Shown: positions 12,001 through 23,103 of the stretch, in pieces
How positions within the stretch are numbered: position 1 is the first letter of the stretch
Layout of the letters: each line of letters opens with the position of its first letter
NCBI RefSeq assembly: GCF_015706575.1
Contig: NW_024037051.1
Coordinates: 14,295,016-14,359,015 of the forward strand
DNA: 64,000 nt
Reading direction: 5' to 3'
DNA from: Patiria miniata
Taxonomy: Eukaryota > Echinodermata > Asteroidea > Valvatida > Asterinidae
The notes under the pieces: generated by a model
Database searches by the model: none
What the model saw: the letters and a program-made list of their open reading frames with translations, nothing else
What the model was told of the DNA's origin: nothing
Made by a program: the position numbers and the translations under genes

Positions 12001-15000
12001 ATGGGAGCCGGGCGGGTTGGCGCTGACAGGCCTCCCTATGGGACTTACTGCACAAAAGCGAAAGAAGGGGCATCCGCTGCTACTTCTGGCATTTTCTCCA
12101 AAAGTTTCGGGTCTATCGACCTGCCGATTTGCATGCGGGTTGGCCCATTCATCCGCTTCAAAATGGTACCGAGTTTGTCCAGATCCATCCAGGTTAAGGT
12201 ACCTTCAGGCTGCGATACATGGGAGCCGGGCGGGTTGGCGCTGACAGGCCTCCCTATGGGACTTACTGCACAAAAGCGAAAGAAGGGGCATCCGCTGCTA
12301 CTTCTGGCATTTTCTCCAAAAGTTTCGGCCTATCGACCTGCCGATTTGCATGCGGGTTGGCCCATTCATCCGCTTCAAAATGGTACCGAGTTTGTCCAGA
12401 TCCATCCAGGTTAAGGTACCTTCAGGCTGCGATACATGGGAGCCGGGCGGGTTGGCGCTGACAGGCCTCCCTATGGGACTTACTGCACAAAAGCGAAAGA
12501 AGGGCATCCGCTGCTACTTCTGGATTTTCTCCAAAAGTTTCGGGTCTATCGACCTGCCGATTTGCATGCGGGTTGGCCCATTCATCCGCTTCAAAATGGT
12601 ACCGAGTTTGTCCAGATCCATCCAGGTTAAGGTACCTTCAGGCTGCGATACATGGGAGCCAGGCGGGTTGGCGCTGACAGGCCTCCCTATGGGACTTACT
12701 GCACAAAAGCGAAAGAAGGGGCATCCGCTGCTACTTCTGGCATTTTCTCCAAAAGTTTCGTCTATCGACCTGCCGATTTGCATGCGGGTTGGCCCATTCA
12801 TCCGCTTCAAAATGGTACCGAGTTTGTCCAGATCCATCCAGGTTAAGGTACCTTCAGGCTGCGATACATGGGAGCCGGGGGTTGGCGCTGACAGGCCTCC
12901 CTATGGGACTTACTGCACAAAAGCGAAAGAAGGGGCATCCGCTGCTACTTCTGGGATTTTCTCCAAAAGTTTCGGGTCTATCGACCTGCCGATTTGCATG
13001 CGGGTTGGCCCATTCATCCGCTTCAAAATGGTACCGAGTTTGTCCAGATCCATCCAGGTTAAGGTACCTTCAGGCTGCGATACATGGGAGCCGGGCGGGT
13101 TGGCGCTGACAGGCCTCCCTATGGGACTTACTGCACAAAAGCGAAAGAAGGGGCATCCGCTGCTACTTCTGGCATTTTCTCCAAAAGTTTCGGGTCTATC
13201 GACCTGCCGATTTGCATGCGGGTTGGCCCATTCATCCGCTTCAAAATGGTACCGAGTTTGTCCAGATCCATCCAGGTTAAGGTACCTTCAGGCTGCGATA
13301 CATGGGAGCCGGGCGGGTTGGCGCTGACAGGCCTCCCTATGGGACTTACTGCACAAAAGCGAAAGAAGGGGCATCCGCTGCTACTTCTGGCATTTTCTCC
13401 AAAAGTTTCGGGTCTATCGACCTGCCGATTTGCATGCGGGTTGGCCCATTCATCCGCTTCAAAATGGTACCGAGTTTGTCCAGATCCATCCAGGTTAAGG
13501 TACCTTCAGGCTGCGATACATGGGAGCCAGGCGGGTTGGCGCTGACAGGCCTCCCTATGGGACTTACTGCACAAAAGCGAAAGAAGGGGCATCCGCTGCT
13601 ACTTCTGGGATTTTCTCCAAAAGTTTCGGGTCTATCGACCTGCCGATTTGCATGCGGGTTGGCCCATTCATCCGCTTCAAAATGGTACCGAGTTTGTCCA
13701 GATCCATCCAGGTTAAGGTACCTTCAGGCTGCGATACATGGGAGCCAGGCGGGTTGGCGCTGACAGGCCTCCCTATGGGACTTACTGCACAAAAGCGAAA
13801 GAAGGGGCATCCGCTGCTACTTCTGGCATTTTCTCCAAAAGTTTCGGGTCTATCGACCTGCCGATTTGCATGCGGGTTGGCCCATTCATCCGCTTCAAAA
13901 TGGTACCGAGTTTGTCCAGATCCATCCAGGTTAAGGTACCTTCAGGCTGCGATACATGGGAGCCGGGCGGGTTGGCGCTGACAGGCCTCCCTATGGGACT
14001 TACTGCACAAAAGCGAAAGAAGGGGCATCCGCTGCTACTTCTGGCATTTTCTCCAAAAGTTTCGGGTCTATCGACCTGCCGATTTGCATGCGGGTTGGCC
14101 CATTCATCCGCTTCAAAATGGTACCGAGTTTGTCCAGATCCATCCAGGTTAAGGTACCTTCAGGCTGCGATACATGGGAGCCGGGCGGGTTGGCGCTGAC
14201 AGGCCTCCCTATGGGACTTACTGCACAAAAGCGAAAGAAGGGGCATCCGCTGCTACTTCTGGGATTTTCTCCAAAAGTTTCGGGTCTATCGACCTGCCGA
14301 TTTGCATGCGGGTTGGCCCATTCATCCGCTTCAAAATGGTACCGAGTTTGTCCAGATCCATCCAGGTTAAGGTACCTTCAGGCTGCGATACATGGGAGCC
14401 AGGCGGGTTGGCGCTGACAGGCCTCCCTATGGGACTTACTGCACAAAAGCGAAAGAAGGGGCATCCGCTGCTACTTCTGGATTTTCTCCAAAAGTTTCGG
14501 GTCTATCGACCTGCCGATTTGCATGCGGGTTGGCCCATTCATCCGCTTCAAAATGGTACCGAGTTTGTCCAGATCCATCCAGGTTAAGGTACCTTCAGGC
14601 TGCGATACATGGGAGCCGGGCGGGTTGGCGCTGACAGGCCTCCCTATGGACTTACTGCACAAAAGCGAAAGAAGGGGCATCGCGCTGCTACTTCTGGATT
14701 TTCTCCAAAAGTTTCGGGTCTATCGACCTGCCGATTTGCATGCGGGTTGGCCCATTCATCCGCTTCAAAATGGTACCGAGTTTGTCCAGATCCATCCAGG
14801 TTAAGGTACCTTCAGGCTGCGATACATGGGAGCCGGGCGGGTTGGCGCTGACAGGCCTCCCTATGGGACTTACTGCACAAAAGCGAAAGAAGGGGCATCC
14901 GCTGCTACTTCTGGCATTTTCTCCAAAAGTTTCGGGTCTATCGACCTGCCGATTTGCATGCGGGTTGGCCCATTCATCCGCTTCAAAATGGTACCGAGTT

Positions 15001-18000
15001 TGTCCAGATCCATCCAGGTTAAGGTACCTTCAGGCTGCGATACATGGGAGCCGGGCGGGTTGGCGCTGACAGGCCTCCCTATGGGACTTACTGCACAAAA
15101 GCGAAAGAAGGGGCATCCGCTGCTACTTCTGGCATTTTCTCCAAAAGTTTCGGGTCTATCGACCTGCCGATTTGCATGCGGGTTGGCCCATTCATCCGCT
15201 TCAAAATGGTACCGAGTTTGTCCAGATCCATCCAGGTTAAGGTACCTTCAGGCTGCGATACATGGGAGCCAGGCGGGTTGGCGCTGACAGGCCTCCCTAT
15301 GGGACTTACTGCACAAAAGCGAAAGAAGGGGCATCCGCTGCTACTTCTTGGGATTTTCTCCAAAGTTTCGGGTCTATCGACCTGCCGATTTGCATGCGGG
15401 TTGGCCCATTCATCCGCTTCAAAATGGTACCGAGTTTGTCCAGATCCATCCAGGTTAAGGTACCTTCAGGCTGCGATACATGGGAGCCAGGCGGGTTGGC
15501 GCTGACAGGCCTCCCTATGGGACTTACTGCACAAAAGCGAAAGAAGGGCATCCGCTGCTACTTCTGGCATTTTCTCCAAAAGTTTCGGGTCTATCGACCT
15601 GCCGATTTGCATGCGGGTTGGCCCATTCATCCGCTTCAAAATGGTACCGAGTTTGTCCAGATCCATCCAGGTTAAGGTACCTTCAGGCTGCGATACATGG
15701 GAGCCGGCGGGTTGGCGCTGACAGGCCTCCCTATGGGACTTACTGCACAAAAGCGAAAGAAGGGGCATCCGCTGCTACTTCTGGCATTTTCTCCAAAAGT
15801 TTCGGGTCTATCGACCTGCCGATTTGCATGCGGGTTGGCCCATTCATCCGCTTCAAAATGGTACCGAGTTTGTCCAGATCCATCCAGGTTAAGGTACCTT
15901 CAGGCTGCGATACATGGGAGCCAGGCGGGTTGGCGCTGACAGGCCTCCCTATGGGACTTACTGCACAAAAGCGAAAGAAGGGGCATCCGCTGCTACTTCT
16001 GGGATTTTCTCCAAAAGTTTCGGGTCTATCGACCTGCCGATTTGCATGCGGGTTGGCCCATTCATCCGCTTCAAAATGGTACCGAGTTTGTCCAGATCCA
16101 TCCAGGTTAAGGTACCTTCAGGCTGCGATACATGGGAGCCGGGCGGGTTGGCGCTGACAGGCCTCCCTATGGGACTTACTGCACAAAAGCGAAAGAAGGG
16201 GCATCCGCTGCTACTTCTGGATTTTCTCCAAAGTTTCGGGTCTATCGACCTGCCGATTTGCATGCGGGTTGGCCCATTCATCCGCTTCAAAATGGTACCG
16301 AGTTTGTCCAGATCCATCCAGGTTAAGGTACCTTCAGGCTGCGATACATGGGAGCCGGGCGGGTTGGCGCTGACAGGCCTCCCTATGGGACTTACTGCAC
16401 AAAAGCGAAAGAAGGGGCATCCGCTGCTACTTCTGGCATTTTCTCCAAAAGTTTCGGGTCTATCGACCTGCCGATTTGCATGCGGGTTGGCCCATTCATC
16501 CGCTTCAAAATGGTACCGAGTTTGTCCAGATCCATCCAGGTTAAGGTACCTTCAGGCTGCGATACATGGGAGCCGGGCGGGTTGGCGCTGACAGGCCTCC
16601 CTATGGGACTTACTGCACAAAAGCGAAAGAAGGGGCATCCGCTGCTACTTCTGGGCATTTTCTCCAAAAGTTTCGGGTCTATCGACCTGCCGATTTGCAT
16701 GCGGGTTGGCCCATTCATCCGCTTCAAAATGGTACCGAGTTTGTCCAGATCCATCCAGGTTAAGGTACCTTCAGGCTGCGATACATGGGAGCCGGGCGGG
16801 TTGGCGCTGACAGGCCTCCCTATGGGACTTACTGCACAAAAGCGAAAGAAGGGGCATCCGCTGCTACTTCTGGCATTTTCTCCAAAAGTTTCGGGTCTAT
16901 CGACCTGCCGATTTGCATGCGGGTTGGCCCATTCATCCGCTTCAAAATGGTACCGAGTTTGTCCAGATCCATCCAGGTTAAGGTACCTTCAGGCTGCGAT
17001 ACATGGGAGCCGGGCGGGTTGGCGCTGACAGGCCTCCCTATGGGACTTACTGCACAAAAGCGAAAGAAGGGGCATCCGCTGCTACTTCTGGCATTTTCTC
17101 CAAAAGTTTCGGGTCTATCGACCTGCCGATTTGCATGCGGGTTGGCCCATTCATCCGCTTCAAAATGGTACCGAGTTTGTCCAGATCCATCCAGGTTAAG
17201 GTACCTTCAGGCTGCGATACATGGGAGCCGGGCGGGTTGGCGCTGACAGGCCTCCCTATGGGACTTACTGCACAAAAGCGAAAGAAGGGGCATCCGCTGC
17301 TACTTCTGGATTTTCTCCAAAAGTTTCGGGTCTATCGACCTGCCGATTTGCATGCGGGTTGGCCCATTCATCCGCTTCAAAATGGTACCGAGTTTGTCCA
17401 GATCCATCCAGGTTAAGGTACCTTCAGGCTGCGATACATGGGAGCCGGGCGGGTTGGCGCTGACAGGCCTCCCTATGGGACTTACTGCACAAAAGCGAAA
17501 GAAGGGGCATCCGCTGCTACTTCTGGGATTTTCTCCAAAAGTTTCGGGTCTATCGACCTGCCGATTTGCATGCGGGTTGGCCCATTCATCCGCTTCAAAA
17601 TGGTACCGAGTTTGTCCAGATCCATCCAGGTTAAGGTACCTTCAGGCTGCGATACATGGGAGCCGGGCGGGTTGGCGCTGACAGGCCTCCCTATGGGACT
17701 TACTGCACAAAAGCGAAAGAAGGGGCATCCGCTGCTACTTCTGGGATTTTCTCCAAAAGTTTCGGGTCTATCGACCTGCCGATTTGCATGCGGGTTGGCC
17801 CATTCATCCGCTTCAAAATGGTACCGAGTTTGTCCAGATCCATCCAGGTTAAGGTACCTTCAGGCTGCGATACATGGGAGCCGGGCGGGTTGGCGCTGAC
17901 AGGCCTCCCTATGGGACTTACTGCACAAAAGCGAAAGAAGGGGCATCCGCTGCTACTTCTGGCATTTTCTCCAAAAGTTTCGGGTCTATCGACCTGCCGA

Positions 18001-20705
18001 TTTGCATGCGGGTTGGCCCATTCATCCGCTTCAAAATGGTACCGAGTTTGTCCAGATCCATCCAGGTTAAGGTACCTTCAGGCTGCGATACATGGGAGCC
18101 GGGCGGGTTGGCGCTGACAGGCCTCCCTATGGGACTTACTGCACAAAAGCGAAAGAAGGGGCATCCGCTGCTACTTCTGGGATTTTCTCCAAAAGTTTCG
18201 GGTCTATCGACCTGCCGATTTGCATGCGGGTTGGCCCATTCATCCGCTTCAAAATGGTACCGAGTTTGTCCAGATCCATCCAGGTTAAGGTACCTTCAGG
18301 CTGCGATACATGGGAGCCGGGCGGGTTGGCGCTGACAGGCCTCCCTATGGGACTTACTGCACAAAAGCGAAAGAAGGGGCATCCGCTGCTACTTCTGGCA
18401 TTTTCTCCAAAAGTTTCGGGTCTATCGACCTGCCGATTTGCATGCGGGTTGGCCCATTCATCCGCTTCAAAATGGTACCGAGTTTGTCCAGATCCATCCA
18501 GGTTAAGGTACCTTCAGGCTGCGATACATGGGAGCCGGGCGGGTTGGCGCTGACAGGCCTCCCTATGGGACTTACTGCACAAAAGCGAAAGAAGGGGCAT
18601 CCGCTGCTACTTCTGGGATTTTCTCCAAAAGTTTCGGGTCTATCGACCTGCCGATTTGCATGCGGGTTGGCCCATTCATCCGCTTCAAAATGGTACCGAG
18701 TTTGTCCAGATCCATCCAGGTTAAGGTACCTTCAGGCTGCGATACATGGGAGCCGGGCGGGTTGGCGCTGACAGGCCTCCCTATGGGACTTACTGCACAA
18801 AAGCGAAAGAAGGGGCATCCGCTGCTACTTCTGGGATTTTCTCCAAAAGTTTCGGGTCTATCGACCTGCCGATTTGCATGCGGGTTGGCCCATTCATCCG
18901 CTTCAAAATGGTACCGAGTTTGTCCAGATCCATCCAGGTTAAGGTACCTTCAGGCTGCGATACATGGGAGCCGGGCGGGTTGGCGCTGACAGGCCTCCCT
19001 ATGGGACTTACTGCACAAAAGCGAAAGAAGGGGCATCCGCTGCTACTTCTGGGATTTTCTCCAAAAGTTTCGGGTCTATCGACCTGCCGATTTGCATGCG
19101 GGTTGGCCCATTCATCCGCTTCAAAATGGTACCGAGTTTGTCCAGATCCATCCAGGTTAAGGTACCTTCAGGCTGCGATACATGGGAGCCGGGCGGGTTG
19201 GCGCTGACAGGCCTCCCTATGGGACTTACTGCACAAAAGCGAAAGAAGGGGCATCCGCTGCTACTTCTGGCATTTTCTCCAAAAGTTTCGGGTCTATCGA
19301 CCTGCCGATTTGCATGCGGGTTGGCCCATTCATCCGCTTCAAAATGGTACCGAGTTTGTCCAGATCCATCCAGGTTAAGGTACCTTCAGGCTGCGATACA
19401 TGGGAGCCGGGCGGGTTGGCGCTGACAGGCCTCCCTATGGGACTTACTGCACAAAAGCGAAAGAAGGGGCATCCGCTGCTACTTCTGGCATTTTCTCCAA
19501 AAGTTTCGGGTCTATCGACCTGCCGATTTGCATGCGGGTTGGCCCATTCATCCGCTTCAAAATGGTACCGAGTTTGTCCAGATCCATCCAGGTTAAGGTA
19601 CCTTCAGGCTGCGATACATGGGAGCCAGGCGGGTTGGCGCTGACAGGCCTCCCTATGGGACTTACTGCACAAAAGCGAAAGAAGGGGCATCCGCTGCTAC
19701 TTCTGGGATTTTCTCCAAAGTTTCGGGTCTATCGACCTGCCGATTTGCATGCGGGTTGGCCCATTCATCCGCTTCAAAATGGTACCGAGTTTGTCCAGAT
19801 CCATCCAGGTTAAGGTACCTTCAGGCTGCGATACATGGGAGCCGGGCGGGTTGGCGCTGACAGGCCTCCCTATGGGACTTACTGCACAAAAGCGAAAGAA
19901 GGGGCATCCGCTGCTACTTCTGGGATTTTCTCCAAAAGTTTCGGGTCTATCGACCTGCCGATTTGCATGCGGGTTGGCCCATTCATCCGCTTCAAAATGG
20001 TACCGAGTTTGTCCAGATCCATCCAGGTTAAGGTACCTTCAGGCTGCGATACATGGGAGCCGGGCGGGTTGGCGCTGACAGGCCTCCCTATGGGACTTAC
20101 TGCACAAAAGCGAAAGAAGGGGCATCCGCTGCTACTTCTGGGATTTTCTCCAAAAGTTTCGGGTCTATCGACCTGCCGATTTGCATGCGGGTTGGCCCAT
20201 TCATCCGCTTCAAAATGGTACCGAGTTTGTCCAGATCCATCCAGGTTAAGGTACCTTCAGGCTGCGATACATGGGAGCCGGGCGGGTTGGCGCTGACAGG
20301 CCTCCCTATGGGACTTACTGCACAAAAGCGAAAGAAGGGGCATCCGCTGCTACTTCTGGATTTTCTCCAAAAGTTTCGGGTCTATCGACCTGCCGATTTG
20401 CATGCGGGTTGGCCCATTCATCCGCTTCAAAATGGTACCGAGTTTGTCCAGATCCATCCAGGTTAAGGTACCTTCAGGCTGCGATACATGGGAGCCGGGC
20501 GGGTTGGCGCTGACAGGCCTCCCTATGGGACTTACTGCACAAAAGCGAAAGAAGGGGCATCCGCTGCTACTTCTGGGATTTTCTCCAAAAGTTTCGGGTC
20601 TATCGACCTGCCGATTTGCATGCGGGTTGGCCCATTCATCCGCTTCAAAATGGTACCGAGTTTGTCCAGATCCATCCAGGTTAAGGTACCTTCAGGCTGC
20701 GATAC
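6019..20705 (+). repeat. Mosaic edge of the right arm
   Basis: About 67 units of 216-219 bp. Two sites segregate: AGG or GGG at unit positions 10-12, and G or C at position 90 (CTGGGATTTT or CTGGCATTTT). A third, 217-bp form lacks a base there (CTGGATTTT). AGG is common up to about 16 kb and is last seen in the unit at 19618-19834. Other one-base losses are scattered, mainly AAAAG to AAAG before TTTCGGG and in G runs. The first unit after the gap is atypical (GGGACCAGGCGCGG at about 6141), as expected at a poorly covered contig end. Confidence 0.93.
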
Positions 20706-22885
20706 ATGGGAGCCGGGCGGGTTGGCGCTGACAGGCCTCCCTATGGGACTTACTGCACAAAAGCGAAAGAAGGGGCATCCGCTGCTACTTCTGGCATTTT
20801 CTCCAAAAGTTTCGGGTCTATCGACCTGCCGATTTGCATGCGGGTTGGCCCATTCATCCGCTTCAAAATGGTACCGAGTTTGTCCAGATCCATCCAGGTT
20901 AAGGTACCTTCAGGCTGCGATACATGGGAGCCGGGCGGGTTGGCGCTGACAGGCCTCCCTATGGGACTTACTGCACAAAAGCGAAAGAAGGGGCATCCGC
21001 TGCTACTTCTGGCATTTTCTCCAAAAGTTTCGGGTCTATCGACCTGCCGATTTGCATGCGGGTTGGCCCATTCATCCGCTTCAAAATGGTACCGAGTTTG
21101 TCCAGATCCATCCAGGTTAAGGTACCTTCAGGCTGCGATACATGGGAGCCGGGCGGGTTGGCGCTGACAGGCCTCCCTATGGGACTTACTGCACAAAAGC
21201 GAAAGAAGGGGCATCCGCTGCTACTTCTGGCATTTTCTCCAAAAGTTTCGGGTCTATCGACCTGCCGATTTGCATGCGGGTTGGCCCATTCATCCGCTTC
21301 AAAATGGTACCGAGTTTGTCCAGATCCATCCAGGTTAAGGTACCTTCAGGCTGCGATACATGGGAGCCGGGCGGGTTGGCGCTGACAGGCCTCCCTATGG
21401 GACTTACTGCACAAAAGCGAAAGAAGGGGCATCCGCTGCTACTTCTGGCATTTTCTCCAAAAGTTTCGGGTCTATCGACCTGCCGATTTGCATGCGGGTT
21501 GGCCCATTCATCCGCTTCAAAATGGTACCGAGTTTGTCCAGATCCATCCAGGTTAAGGTACCTTCAGGCTGCGATACATGGGAGCCGGGCGGGTTGGCGC
21601 TGACAGGCCTCCCTATGGGACTTACTGCACAAAAGCGAAAGAAGGGGCATCCGCTGCTACTTCTGGCATTTTCTCCAAAAGTTTCGGGTCTATCGACCTG
21701 CCGATTTGCATGCGGGTTGGCCCATTCATCCGCTTCAAAATGGTACCGAGTTTGTCCAGATCCATCCAGGTTAAGGTACCTTCAGGCTGCGATACATGGG
21801 AGCCGGGCGGGTTGGCGCTGACAGGCCTCCCTATGGGACTTACTGCACAAAAGCGAAAGAAGGGGCATCCGCTGCTACTTCTGGCATTTTCTCCAAAAGT
21901 TTCGGGTCTATCGACCTGCCGATTTGCATGCGGGTTGGCCCATTCATCCGCTTCAAAATGGTACCGAGTTTGTCCAGATCCATCCAGGTTAAGGTACCTT
22001 CAGGCTGCGATACATGGGAGCCGGGCGGGTTGGCGCTGACAGGCCTCCCTATGGGACTTACTGCACAAAAGCGAAAGAAGGGGCATCCGCTGCTACTTCT
22101 GGCATTTTCTCCAAAAGTTTCGGGTCTATCGACCTGCCGATTTGCATGCGGGTTGGCCCATTCATCCGCTTCAAAATGGTACCGAGTTTGTCCAGATCCA
22201 TCCAGGTTAAGGTACCTTCAGGCTGCGATACATGGGAGCCGGGCGGGTTGGCGCTGACAGGCCTCCCTATGGGACTTACTGCACAAAAGCGAAAGAAGGG
22301 GCATCCGCTGCTACTTCTGGCATTTTCTCCAAAAGTTTCGGGTCTATCGACCTGCCGATTTGCATGCGGGTTGGCCCATTCATCCGCTTCAAAATGGTAC
22401 CGAGTTTGTCCAGATCCATCCAGGTTAAGGTACCTTCAGGCTGCGATACATGGGAGCCGGGCGGGTTGGCGCTGACAGGCCTCCCTATGGGACTTACTGC
22501 ACAAAAGCGAAAGAAGGGGCATCCGCTGCTACTTCTGGCATTTTCTCCAAAAGTTTCGGGTCTATCGACCTGCCGATTTGCATGCGGGTTGGCCCATTCA
22601 TCCGCTTCAAAATGGTACCGAGTTTGTCCAGATCCATCCAGGTTAAGGTACCTTCAGGCTGCGATACATGGGAGCCGGGCGGGTTGGCGCTGACAGGCCT
22701 CCCTATGGGACTTACTGCACAAAAGCGAAAGAAGGGGCATCCGCTGCTACTTCTGGGATTTTCTCCAAAAGTTTCGGGTCTATCGACCTGCCGATTTGCA
22801 TGCGGGTTGGCCCATTCATCCGCTTCAAAATGGTACCGAGTTTGTCCAGATCCATCCAGGTTAAGGTACCTTCAGGCTGCGATAC

Positions 22886-23103
22886 ATGGGAGCCGGGCGG
22901 GTTGGCGCTGACAGGCCTCCCTATGGGACTTACTGCACAAAAGCGAAAGAAGGGGCATCCGCTGCTACTTCTGGCATTTTCTCCAAAAGTTTCGGGTCTA
23001 TCGACCTGCCGATTTGCATGCGGGTTGGCCCATTCATCCGCTTCAAAATGGTACCGAGTTTGTCCAGATCCATCCAGGTTAAGGTACCTTCAGGCTGCGA
23101 TAC
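22886..23103 (+). repeat. Reference copy of the 218-bp unit
   Basis: First unit of the run that looks fully invariant, offered as the consensus. It begins ATGGGAGCCGGGCGGG and ends AGGCTGCGATAC; the start point is arbitrary because the array is circularly permutable. The plus strand has only two stop trinucleotides (TGA at 24-26, TAA at 195-197), while the minus strand has eight. It shows no tRNA-like, 5S-like or telomere-like motif and no CENP-B box match. The word GCGGGTTGGC occurs twice (unit positions 12-21 and 135-144). I do not recognise it as a named satellite family. Confidence 0.9.
23050..23090. other. Paired GGTACC sites and 10-bp palindrome (example unit)
   Basis: GGTACC lies at 23050-23055 and 23083-23088. 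The second sits inside the perfect palindrome AAGGTACCTT (23081-23090). The pair is present in nearly all units of both arms, 33 bp apart, so it is one of the most conserved landmarks. It may be a protein-binding dyad or simply an inherited feature of the unit; nothing in the sequence decides this. Confidence 0.6.

Noticed and set aside
12350-13327. 325-codon open frame in the mosaic edge
   Set aside because: It arises only because several units lost a base and so avoid the usual stop. Its content is the satellite translated in successive frames.
22886-23103. CENP-B box in the unit
   Set aside because: The nearest candidate, TTCGGGTCTATCGACC, lacks the required A and the CGGG half of the motif. 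No better match on either strand.
22886-23103. Unit derived from a tRNA gene, 5S rRNA or tRNA-type SINE
   Set aside because: No A-box and B-box pair at proper spacing, no cloverleaf stems I could draw, and no T-run terminator.
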